A DNA stretch of 64,000 nucleotides from positions 1,349,660 through 1,413,659 of the forward strand of contig NC_066855.1 of the NCBI RefSeq assembly GCF_001640805.2. Direction: 5' to 3'. Made by a program: the position numbers and the translations under genes. Below the pieces are notes generated by a model. The model saw only the letters and a program-made list of their open reading frames with translations, ran no database searches and was not told where the DNA came from. Source of the stretch: Lates calcarifer. Lineage: Eukaryota > Chordata > Actinopteri > Centropomidae. The stretch's first letter is position 1; each line of letters begins with the position of its first letter. Shown in pieces: positions 1 to 36,307 of the stretch.

Positions 1-2390
1 CACAACAACCCTAACTCTAACCCAGGTTCCCTCAACACACCCATTTAAAAGCTATGATTGGACAGTTACTATCAGACGGAGAGGTTTAGAGAAAAGTCTG
101 TGTTCCCCATCATTCCTGTATATATGTAAATTGTTACCACTGGGTGTTAGTTTGCCTCTAAGGAACAATTACATGTGAAATCTCTAAAGCCAATAAACTC
201 GTCAAATGAGTGCTGATATCTTCACCCGTTCTCCGGTCCTCTGACAGCCTGCAGGAGCAGTGAATACACCATGTTTAGGATTGATTAATGATATGTGCTG
301 AACTGGAGCTCTAAAAGCCTGAGCTGGGGCAAAAGGAGTAATGACTCCCACAAACTGGCTCAGAGGAAGACAGCGGCAAGCGTCTCCATTAGCCGGGGAG
401 GTAACGAGTCAGTGATGCACTTTGGACATTATTGTCAGCCGTAAATCACATTTAAGGGAGGATGAGTTTCTACCTGAGGTGGGATTAGTTTATTAGGAAG
501 AGAAGCTCTGACATTCAGCAATGACAGAGTGAGAGACTGACTCATAGCCAGGGATGCACTCTGTAACAAACTCAAACACTCACTCATTCACTCATTCACT
601 CACTCACACACAAACTCCCCAGATATTCACAAACAAGCCTTCACTGGAAATGCACTTTCTCAACCTTGAAAACCACTGTCCATTTCACCGAACGAGACGC
701 ATTAGGGCTGTGAGTCATTACAGGGGCTCATAATAAGCCGGAGCAAGCAGACATCGTCAGCGCTGGGAAACATGGAGATGAGATAACGAGGGTCTGTGGG
801 GAAGCGGTGATAAGAGGATGACCTCAGAGGCAGTGGTCAACCAACGTGTCGCGTGGCGGAGAGGTCTGAAGGCATGGGACTGGACGTGATGAGCCGTGGC
901 CTCTTCAGTGAGCTACACAGTGGAGACAGAGTCCTCTGTCAACATGTTCATGGTACTGTACGTCCACAAACCAGATATTTGAGGCCGTGAGTGATGGAAC
1001 ATACAGGTCACATAGAAAAGCTATAAATCAAATTGGTGCTGGTTCAAAGAAAAGGTTGTCACACGTCTGTAAATATACGTTTTGTAGCATTAAATGCTGT
1101 TTTTAATGGTACAGATCTCTTCTTTTTCCACAAAATGTTTTTATTTTTTATTAACATATTTTATTAATGTTTCATATGACTGCCAACTTTTCTGTACTTA
1201 CTGTGTCTAAAAGACTCTCAGTTGTGTTTGTGTCAAGCATCATAACTTTGGTTAATTTGTTCAGTTTGACTTTTAGTTCAATTTCAAAGGCTTTGTGAAA
1301 GAAGACTATAATTTCTTCTTGGAATAAAGATCACATTGAGGAAAAACACACTTTCTCTAGTCGGCCATTTTCTGCAACAAGCATTTTCAACTTAATCAAT
1401 CGTTTATTTTTCTGATGATCGATCAAGGAAATTTCTTCAAAAACCCATCCCTAGTCTAAACTACACTGTAGCTGCAGTGTTCATTGCTAACATATATTTT
1501 CACACAGGGTTGGAGCTGCCAGGCTCAGAGGACGAGGTGAGAGAGGAAAGAAAGAGTGGCTTGGAGGCATGAAAAACATGAAAACTCATCACACACTGAC
1601 TGATATATGTTCTGTCAGAAATATAAACCCACCACAGCTACAATAAGCATCAAACGTGACAACATCTGTTATTTGGCAGCTTTAATAGAAACCAAATGAA
1701 AGCACTGCCATTCTCTCACATGGCATGTACAGTATGTGAACTGCGTATAGGGGAGGTGACGAGAGAGTAGTTATGTAAATGAATGTATTTTAGGAGCGAG
1801 AGCGATGAGTCGGCTGCCGGCATCTGTCACAGTCTATCTGTTGGTTACAGCGCACACTCATTCACACAAACACGAATCAACAAAGAGGAGGAGGGACCAG
1901 GAAGAAGGGAAGGAAGTGACTCACCTGCCTCAACCATTAAATTTCTCCACTTGCACTCAGATGTGTATTTCACCGCCCGTCAGGAAGTTTTAATCAAACA
2001 AAAACAACACAACAGACTTCTTTATATTTATAGTAGAAATCTGTTTTGCAAATCACACCCCGGCACGCTGATGAGTGAGTAATGAATGTAAAATTCAATC
2101 AGCTAAATGAAGCTAAAGGTATTTTACAACCACATAAACTGTGCCTCTGTATTTAAATGAGCCTGTTAGATAATTGAAGAAAAATGTGTCCAGAATACAA
2201 CACAACCCCCGACTATAAAACATTATTATCTCACTGTTATTAACTTCATTATTTAAATCTGCCTGCCTCAAATATGACGTTAGAACTAACCAGTCAGACA
2301 CTGTAATAAAAGTGCTCTGTAAAACTGTAATTAATCATCAATAAAGTATTATTGATCTCGTTATATAATAAGAGCAATAATGGGGTTCAT

Positions 2391-2403
2391 GGCCCCCTGG
2401 TGG
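2391..2403 (-). promoter_or_regulatory. CTCF-like site
   Basis: GGCCCCCTGGTGG; its complement CCACCAGGGGGCC fits the CTCF core closely. It lies in intergenic DNA 4 kb upstream of gsg1l2. Confidence 0.4.
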
Positions 2404-3845
2404 TCTATCCTTAGTCATATAAAGTATAAATCCTTGGTAACTGTTGCTTTGCTAATGTTGGAATGAAAATATTAGTGACTGACCAGCATCTCAGAGTTCT
2501 TCTGCCAAAGAAAAAGCCTTTTTATAAATTTTGTTTACATTAGTTAGCTGTTAGCTCAGCAACACGGAACGATTTCTCAGTAACTTTCAACACCTTCTCG
2601 CCTTCACCTCGCCCCACAACGATGGTCCTCTTGGTCAGAATAATCATCCCTGAGTCACAATCAGCTGAAAACCCACATTTGGGAACAAGGTGGAGGTGAG
2701 ACAGCAAAGCTTTCTGGTTCGCCGTTATATCTACAGAACAATATTTCTCTCCTATGTATGCTGAATATTACATATGAAGTGACAAATAAAAATTATTCTG
2801 ATTTTGCTTTATCACATTTCAGGTGCATGAGTCTTCAAATAACACAGGTGAGTCCTTTAGAGGTGCTGCATATAACTTGTATTAAAGTGAACATATCCAG
2901 GCTGCAGCAGTTTAGCAGCCGTACATTAATTCCATGGTGTAGTAACTTTCATCAGGTGTCGTCTCTTCAAAGCTACAGTAATATAGTGTATGCACCAGTG
3001 ACTGATATGTTCATGGTATTCTGAACGAGTTGAGTGGTATCACCTGAATGCACCATTAAACAGCTGACCTGCAGGCTGTGATTCATGGAATATGAAACAT
3101 GGGCTCTGCAGAGGACATACTGCTCTAACTCTCCAAATTCAGACAAAAATAAAGATGTATTTCTTTTTCTTGGAGGATCTTTCAAAATAAAACAGACCTT
3201 GTCAATCTGTTATCAGTCTAGAAATGTGGCTCCTGACCCTGGATACTTCGAGTGTACGTCTTTCATGTAAAGCAGGGTGCTGCTGGGAAATAACGCAGCG
3301 CTTCATCAACCTCCCATCGACAAATAAAAATTCAAACAAATAAATCACATGGTAAAATTATGACTCTCCTATCGCCCATCTCTGTATTTGATCTCACTGG
3401 GGAGCAGCACCCTCACTCTGACAGTCCAGTCCTGCGAAGGTGATGAGACACCTCCAATATTTATCTCCCTGCCTCCGCCGCTCGTCCCTGCATAAACACA
3501 GCCGGGGCACGAGACACCTGACGTCTTTTATCAAGGACCTCGCAAGGTCACCGCATGTGACCAGAATCTATCGCACCGCACACGTCCTTGGAGTTTTTCC
3601 CTCTCTGGCTTTGGGGCAGAAAATGAATAAAGCAGTGAGATTCGAGTCCTGAGTGAGTCCTCCCTCCTCCCCCCTCGTCCCCCCTCCGTCCTCCTCCTGC
3701 TGCTGCTACAGTAGGAGTATAGATCAACCTGAAGGTGACAGAGAGCCTCGGACCAGGATAACAGGCCTGGGGATGAAGGATCAAACACTGTGTGTGTCAC
3801 ATCCATGCAATCCACTATTGATTATCTGTGGAGCCTTGTGGGAGT

Positions 3846-3847
<2 letters not shown>

Positions 3848-3879
<32 letters not shown>
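3848..3879. repeat. (CA)n microsatellite
   Basis: About 16 uninterrupted CA units. Confidence 0.95.
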
Positions 3880-3883
<4 letters not shown>

Positions 3884-4043
3884 GGGGATGTGTTGGATGT
3901 GATGGGAAGCAGAGGCAGTGAACACATCACTGATATTAATTATGATGATTATAGTTCGACGAACGTGAAGAGGGCAGAGATTGAACGGCCGTATTGTATC
4001 GCTTCTGGGAGTACAGCAGCATGAAACTGCTGCACCGAGGCAG

Positions 4044-4045
<2 letters not shown>

Positions 4046-4088
<43 letters not shown>
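4046..4088. repeat. (TG)n microsatellite
   Basis: About 21 uninterrupted TG units; with the CA tracts at 3848 and 4197 it forms a cluster within 370 bases. Confidence 0.95.
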
Positions 4089-4092
<4 letters not shown>

Positions 4093-4196
4093 GAGTTGGT
4101 GTAGGTCAGAAGAAGGGGGAGGGCAAGAAGGAAAGAGTGATGACTTTTAATCTCATGGGACAAACGTTTGCAGTTCGACAGCCTCCCTTTAACAAA

Positions 4197-4217
4197 CACA
4201 CACACACACACACACAC
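4197..4217. repeat. (CA)n microsatellite
   Basis: About 10 CA units. Confidence 0.9.
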
Positions 4218-5202
4218 TCTTTCTCTCAGTGTTATTCATATCTGCAGCATGTAGTTAGAGGAAATTACTGATGGACATCACTGTGTGTCCAAAATCTCCT
4301 CCATCGACACACTCGTATAAAACCCAGACCCAGATCTCAGAGACGTAGTTGAGTCTGGACGTGTTCACACCTCCCTCACTGATCCCTGTCCAGCCCACCC
4401 CGACCCGACACCAGCACAGTAATTCCCCTGGTAGCAGTTACATGGAGGTGTTATCTGTCCTGTTTTCAGAGTGATAGACTTTTGCTGTCAGCAGTTTCAC
4501 TGGTGGGGGTCTTCTGCAAAGGTCCCATATGTTATGACCCAAAAAATAAATCCTGTATTTATGCAGCTGTTTTTTACATTTTGGGACGACTCCACAGTTT
4601 AAACTAAAAATCTGGAGCGGGAGCTTTAAAAAAAAAAAAAAAAAACAGTCTGTCACCTCTTTTCATTGTTATTTTACTGTACAATGAGTTCAATACAGCG
4701 TCTAAAGGTTCTGACGTCTGTGACATTATGGACTCCCAGTGGAGTTTCAGTCAAGCTGATTGAATTCTGTCTCTGATGGTTTTTATTGTGCGAGTCACAA
4801 AAGAAATGATAAGATATTCACATGTTAGAGCAGCAGAAGACGCAGGTTAAGAGGGAAGTGAAACAGATAAAGAAATAAAAGAAAACCTTATAAACCTTAG
4901 ATTATGTCAGAGCAATGTGTAACATTTGTACCAAATAAATCCAGAAAGGAAGTATAAAGTGTTATATGTATGTGCACTATATGGAATAAAACGTATGTTT
5001 ATATAATTAAAATTTAAGAGAACACCTCTATATAGTGTGTAACATAATATAAAGGTACAAATATAATAATACAGAAGTAATATAGTGATGTTGGGTATAT
5101 AACTATGACTGATAGACTACATGAGTTCACATGCTAATGTCCAAATATGTACTTTTATATACAACAATTTATCGAGGGAAATCCTCAATTCTTTCTTTTT
5201 TT

Positions 5203-5823
5203 GAAACTTTCCAGAAACTTTCCATGGGAAGTCAGGGAATTTTGGAAATGGGAATTAACTGGAAATTTGGGGTAATTTATATACTTTTCTTGTTGCTCTG
5301 TCAGAGCGTCTGAAGAACTTTTCGTTTTCTGTGAGGCATGTGAACCTGATCAGGCACCTCCACTCTAAGTTTGCAAAATTCTGGGAATTTTCAGAGGAAA
5401 CGTTCCATGGGTATTAATGGAAATATATGGGAATTAACTGAGAATAGTCAAGGGTTCGAACTGAAAAATTTTAATATTGCAGGTTAGCCTATAGAAAGGA
5501 ACTTAAATGTAGTTGAAAAAAAAGAAATATGTTTATTTTACTATTCATGTTTTTTGTTGTTGTTGAATGAAAGAATCGATTAAAGTTCTAGCTCACAAAT
5601 ATATAAACGTCCACAATGCCCTTTTAAAAATTTTGTTTGCTCGCATGTCTGCTGATAACAAAACAAAATGTTTATATATTTGTATATGATAATTTATATA
5701 AAGTACCCAAAATTTCCAGTTCATTCCCATTTATTCCCATATATTTCTGTTATTTCCCATGGTAAATTTCCATTTGGAATAACTCACCAACTTAATTTCC
5801 CATGGAAAGTTTCTGGAAATTTC
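5203..5823. mobile_element. Inverted-repeat (MITE-like or fold-back) element
   Basis: The left arm (5203-5283) contains TTCCAGAAACTTTCCATGGG and GGAATTAACTGGAAATTT. The right arm (5695-5823) contains the complements of both, in mirrored positions. The middle carries further TTCCATGGG/GGGAATTAACTG words. No coding capacity, so non-autonomous. Family not assigned. Confidence 0.6.
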
Positions 5824-6270
5824 CTGCCCCTGCTTGAAGGAATAGACGTTTAAAAAGTCCATAGGGGTTGGATATGTTTTATAGGCCGTTGTACATGTGG
5901 TGGAGTGGTAATTAAACCTGTATATATATATAGAACATCCACAGGGACAAATCATTTTTTATTGACTGTTCAATCTGTCTGGACACAAAATAAACTGTGC
6001 CAGTGGGATGCCACCTGTCTCCACTGCTGCGGCTTTTCTGTTTTTTTCAAATTAAGAGTCATTAACAGCCTCGACGCAAGTGATCTGCATCATTCTGCTT
6101 TGTTTCAAAGTACTGAGGCGAGAAATTGGAAATAAGAGAAGGAGACTGCGCTGGAATCAAGAAGCAGTGTCTGATAAAGTCAGTGAGAGGAGAGCAACTG
6201 TTTATGATGATGATTTCTTCAGGGAGGACCACTGCTCATCTCCTCAGTGACACGAGGCTGAGAAAAGGCT

Positions 6271-6272
<2 letters not shown>

Positions 6273-6302
<30 letters not shown>
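6273..6302. repeat. (GT)n microsatellite just upstream of gsg1l2
   Basis: Fifteen GT units about 240 bases before the gsg1l2 ATG, probably in or beside the promoter. Confidence 0.9.
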
Positions 6303-6304
<2 letters not shown>

Positions 6305-6540
6305 CGGGGGTGTATCAGGTGGGTATGGGGGGGCAGCCTACAAAATGAGAGAGTCAGCTGCTGGAGGAGCAGATGTGAGAGGAGTACTGTAGGGGCCAGA
6401 CGCGCCGCGATAATTAGCCGCGGATATATTAACGGGAATAACCGGATTATGAGGATTTGAGGAGGAGAAGTCGCCAGAATCCGGTGTCATACAAGGCGAG
6501 GGATTAAAGTTAGCGCGTCTTCACTCCTCCGGTCGCCGTT

Positions 6541-20139
<13,599 letters not shown>

Positions 20140-20600
20140 AGGGGCAAGGTGTAGCATTTTCAAACGACAGCGTGTCATTGTCATGTTCAGTCTGATACAA
20201 TGATACATAATTACTGTAAACAAAATGAGACCACAGTTGAGAACTTTTGTGATTTTTAAAGCTGCATTAATCAGATTTATGTGGTTACAGCACTGGACAT
20301 ATAACTTTCAAAGCTGATATAGATAACAAGCTTTTCAAAACAGCTGCCAATTTAACCATGAAACTGTTGAACCCATCTTTGCAGACTCACGTTGTATGTT
20401 CAAGCTCACATTTATTTTATTTTATTTTGGACGGCCCTGGAAAACAGGTTAGTTAGTTATTCAAAAAAGTTGCCTATTTAAACATCCAGCAGATATGGAG
20501 CGACATTAACATTCATTTCAAGTGATGTTTCTGGCCACCTGACAAATGTAAGTTCAATATTATTTCACCTTTTAGCTCTATTTTGGTCCACAAAAAAATG

Positions 20601-21000
20601 TCTGGCTAAGGCTGGGCGATAAAACGACATAAAATAATTAACGTGAAATAACTTTTCCATGATAGAAATGTAAGACATGTGAAAGCCAATGATAATGAGA
20701 ATAGCGCGGCGGTGAGCCAATCGTGTGGCTGGAATTGAGTTACGTCATGTTAGGTTGACGCACACAGCAGCTGCGTACGTGTTAATGTTTGGGCTAATGC
20801 AGCGGTGAACAGCAGTACGTCAGGGGCGGGAACGAGATAAAAGAGAAAATGGCGACAGGAAATACGGCGTTACCGTAGAAGACAACGGATTCACACACAA
20901 ACGAAGAGTGCGAGGAATTCAAATTCAAAAGTGCGGAGATATTTTGGCGATTTAAAGTCCGAGAAGAAGCAGAGTAGCGAGCACGTTCCAACAGGTAATA
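20601..21000 (+). mobile_element. Possible hAT-type transposon fragment
   Basis: Starts with GGCTGGGCGATAAAACGA, a word typical of fish hAT elements, and then is CpG-rich (20700-20980), unlike the flanks. A following frame has RYFGDLKSEKK, faintly like the start of a BED-finger region, then stops. Assignment is tentative. Confidence 0.35.
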
Positions 21001-21282
21001 CCACTTTTTTACCATTTGAAGCAGCAGCATCTTTTAGAGCACAATTCAAAACTTTACAGTCCCAGACCCGATCAGGTGCTGGTGGTCCCCCTAAAACAAC
21101 CTGTGTGATACCACCACCACCAACAGACCATAGTGTCCAAAACTGGCTCTAAATGCTTTGTGAAGTTCATTAGCTCGTTGCTGTATTTGTACCATGGGTT
21201 TATCAGAACGTCTTTACTGAAAACAGCTGCTTGCTGGAAACAAGGTTTATGAGAGCTGTGAGTGTGAACAAAAACAGTAAAG

Positions 21283-21320
21283 TTGTGCGCAGTAAAATCC
21301 AAAATAATCAACTGAAAGAC
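21283..21320. repeat. Dispersed repeat word, copy 2
   Basis: GTAAAATCCAAAATAATCAA, then CTGAAAGAC; a diverged form of the copies at 13221 and 28118. Confidence 0.4.
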
Positions 21321-21820
21321 ACACGAAAAACTCTGTAGAGTTGGGGGGAACTGCATTTGAGTAATAATTCTCTCTTGTATGTAAATATTGCTTGATGAAG
21401 TAGTGTCCTCTATTTTTTATTTTTATTATTATTTTATTTTTATTTTTTTTGTGTGTATCTCAACAGAAATATAGATATAGATATAGATATTCATGCACGT
21501 GTTATTTCCTCCAAAGCCTCAAACTCTCTCAAACAGTTTTGTTTTTACTTAGTGAGGTTACAACAGCAGTTAGTTACAGCAACATTTGAGTTGGCATAGA
21601 ACATGGAGAATGTCTGAGTGATGACGATAATATTATGCAGCATTTTTGCCAAATCAAATGCTCTGTATCTGCCAGAGGATTGGGGACTACCACACTGTCT
21701 TTGCCAGTTTTTATTTTTTGTAACATTTACATTGAATTAGAACTTTTTATGATCACCCCAATCTGGGAAAATGAGTTTTTTCAGAAATACTAAAAAACCT
21801 CTTGACCTCCGTATTTGCAA

Positions 21821-21826
21821 AATAAA
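21821..21826 (+). terminator. Candidate distal polyadenylation signal for gsg1l2
   Basis: AATAAA followed by a T/G-containing stretch, about 1.7 kb after the gsg1l2 stop. I saw no closer perfect AATAAA. If used, the 3' UTR would read through the hAT-like element at 20600-21000. Only the hexamer supports this call. Confidence 0.25.
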
Positions 21827-23248
21827 GGTTTGCAGTCATTTCAGCAGTGGTCTCAGTTGCTTACTGTAACTATACTAATGTCTCAGAATTGATGTGGTGA
21901 CAATGCACTGATGCTAAAATGCTACATGTAGCACCTTTGAGAACTAGTGCCAAACCACATAACATGAGTCCACCACATTGGCTCTACAGTGGTGTTAGTA
22001 CATGTTAACTTAGATTATACCTCTGCCCAAGCAATACTGCTGTGAAGGGTCACTACTTCAACCCTGTGAGGTAAACGGAGAGTGAAGCTGAGGATTGGAC
22101 TACCAAACCAGATAAAACTCTGTGGAGAGGACAGTGGTCTGATCAATGGTCCGACTCAGCCAGCACTACTCCATCCAGAACTAGCACACTCTAATGACTC
22201 TCAAGCCTCTTGGCTCACTGCCTGTTGGATTTTATTCATCGAGGAAAATGTACAAATTTGCTAAAGCTGTGTATCCATGACATCCAGCTGTAGATACACA
22301 TTATTGGACGGCTCAATGACGAGGAAGTCATGCTGATTCTAATGTGGTACTCATACTTTATACTGGAGCGATGACGCACTGCCTCCCACATGTGAACCAG
22401 GTAGCATTAGGTAGCTTAAAACACAACTTGTCTGGTGTTTTTCCCTGTACTACTACAGAATTCAACGTTTTTGTGTCTCGCTACGAAAGAAGTGTTTATT
22501 AGAACTGCTTTGACTGAACTGAGATATAGGTGGACCTGAGGACTGCTGCCTCACCCACAGAAATTAACTACGTCAAAGTGTAAAGGACGATGGTTACATG
22601 GGTAGAAGATGCCTATAGGCCATGCTGAGTGCCTTTACTTACAGCAGCATGCCTCTGATCAAACCGCATGCTCTGCGCTCACAACATTTTAATGAAGGCA
22701 ACGCTGTTTCTCTGACTAATAACTGCTTTAGAGGAAACATATAGCTGTCTGTGCAAACTGCCAAAACTCATCAGTGAGACGAACACGCCTCTTTTGAAGC
22801 TCTCAGTGTTAATATTTACTTGATGAGTACTTTTCTTCATAGAATTGTATTGACGGAGAAGTGAGATTGTTGTTATATACAGTGCTTTTAAGTGCATTTG
22901 AAAATGTGTATTATATTTGTGTATTTTATTTATTTAGTCAGTTAAAAATCAAATGTATGACAATTTTCAGATCAATTCTGGCTCAGTTTACATTCAGTTT
23001 CCTCACCCTGGGTTGCAGTCAATACTAAAGCATGAATTGTCTTTATGTGTATGTTCTTTACAGTGGTACTTTTTGTGTAGTGTTCTTTAGTTACATTTTT
23101 GTGGATAATTATTTGCAACCTAATATATTGATATGGATGAAACTTTCTATGAGAAGATTTAATTTCGAGGTAAATGAGAATCACAATAAAGCAACATGTT
23201 TTTACTAGGTTTTCATGAGAACTTTTTCCCTGAAGTTTCATTTATTGT

Positions 23249-23263
23249 CCACAAGATGGCACT
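23249..23263 (+). promoter_or_regulatory. CTCF-like site between the convergent genes
   Basis: CCACAAGATGGCACT fits the CTCF core with one mismatch. It is located between the 3' ends of gsg1l2 and the sulfotransferase gene. Confidence 0.35.
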
Positions 23264-24584
23264 GTTTTCTAACCGATATTGACACTGGCAGGGATCAACC
23301 CAGCAACTACACACATATAGGAGTGGAAATATCACATTGTGGTCTGTCAAAGATTTTGTTTTATTTGTTTTTATTTTAATTTATCATTTCAAAATTAGAA
23401 TGACCTGTTAAAACCAACAGAATAACCAAACTCGTTAAATTAATTTTACTATTCACATTATTACAGGGACCCCCAGACTGCATCTTAGCAACAAGGCAGT
23501 TTGTAGCCCTTACATCTCTGATGTAAATTAATTTATTTGCAGAGCAATTGCATTACTGCTCTGAGCTCTCATTCAACATAAATCCAAACCATACACAAAA
23601 TAAAACCGTACAATATTAGCGTTTTGTAGTAAACAATGATGAAAAGAAGCTGTGAGAAAGAATGCTTAATGTTTAAAAATACTTTTTATTTTTTATGCTT
23701 TCAAACTAGTGCAAATACATGCAAACTGAAAACAGACAACCCTGTAAGTAGGCCCTCACAGTAACACAAGAAAGCCTGAAAGCTTCAAACATCACATCCA
23801 GAGAAATGGCCAATGACAGGTTGACCCTGTCTCATTGATTTGACCTGCTCTTGTTTTGGTTGTCCTCCAGTGGTCCCTTTACTTCACTCAAGGTACAGTA
23901 GGGCGGTTTTGCAGTCGGGATGCTAACCTCGGCCTAGGCACAGAAATGTGCGAAAAGGCAAGTGATCCACACCAGTTCCCCTACATCCATTTATCCACAT
24001 TCATTATTCAAGAATACAAAACCACTCAGTCAAATCTGAGCTCATATAAAGATTCTCTCGCTCACCCCTCTGCCACTCGCCACATAAAAGATTCATCCCC
24101 CCTTTTTCGGGAACAATGCTTGGAGGACGATACTCAATATGTATGCATTGATTGCCCTTAAATTCTTAACCAGTGAGACTGAAGAACAAACAGGTAGAAG
24201 AAGAAAGTTATGGAAATTTGAGAACGTGAAAATGCATGGTCTGTTCTGGGTTCGTGCCACTACAGCCTACCAACTACAGGATTAAACTGCAAACCAGAGA
24301 CACTAAAAGCTACACTGTGTATTTCACCAATCAACTTTATACAGCCGTAACCTATAGCAACCACAGTCTTAAGACCAACTTGCACATAGATGCTTTATTT
24401 AACCACCTAGGGTAGGAATAAGTGTCCTACCAAACAAGAAAGCTGTGAGAGGACTCCCTTTTTACATACCACAAACTGTTAGTGCAATCGCCTCCTTTAC
24501 TCAACATCTATGATATATAAAATGACGCTCAAACACTTGGACAAGAAAAATGATTGGTAGAGGTGAACGTATTGACACTGGGTT

Positions 24585-24590
24585 TTTATT
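24585..24590 (-). terminator. Polyadenylation signal of the 3-O-sulfotransferase gene
   Basis: AATAAA on the minus strand, about 165 bases after the stop codon, in an otherwise non-coding stretch. This would give a short 3' UTR. Confidence 0.45.
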
Positions 24591-24753
24591 ACCAAGTCTC
24601 TGAGATGCAGCTCTGCTGGTCAGAAGCAGATAATTGGCTGTGTTCTCTGGAGTTTTTTCAAACTGAGTCCTTGCATCTGTTTCAGTCAGATGGAAGATTT
24701 GCACAGGCTTCTACCCAAAGCAGTGTAATTCTAACAAACACACAATCAGAGGG

Positions 24754-36307
<11,554 letters not shown>

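Larger units (their letters stand above)
1..6400. other. Intergenic DNA upstream of gsg1l2
   Basis: No gene supported. About 200-950 is unique, balanced sequence with homeodomain-type words (TGATTAATGA) and could be a conserved non-coding element. Later parts hold microsatellites (3848-3879, 4046-4088, 4197-4217), a poly-A run (4628-4645) and an inverted-repeat element (5203-5823). Confidence 0.6.
20140..24560. other. Tail-to-tail interval between gsg1l2 and the sulfotransferase gene
   Basis: Holds the gsg1l2 3' UTR, a hAT-like fragment (20601-21000), a short (ATATAG)n run near 21471-21490, a CTCF-like site (23249-23263) and AT-rich sequence. No further gene recognised. Confidence 0.6.

Noticed and set aside
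9..25. Telomere-like CCCTAACTCTAACCC at the window start
   Set aside because: Only about two degenerate units; chance or a decayed fragment, not a telomeric array.
3653..4024. 123-codon frame on plus
   Set aside because: Built partly on a CA microsatellite; low-complexity residues.
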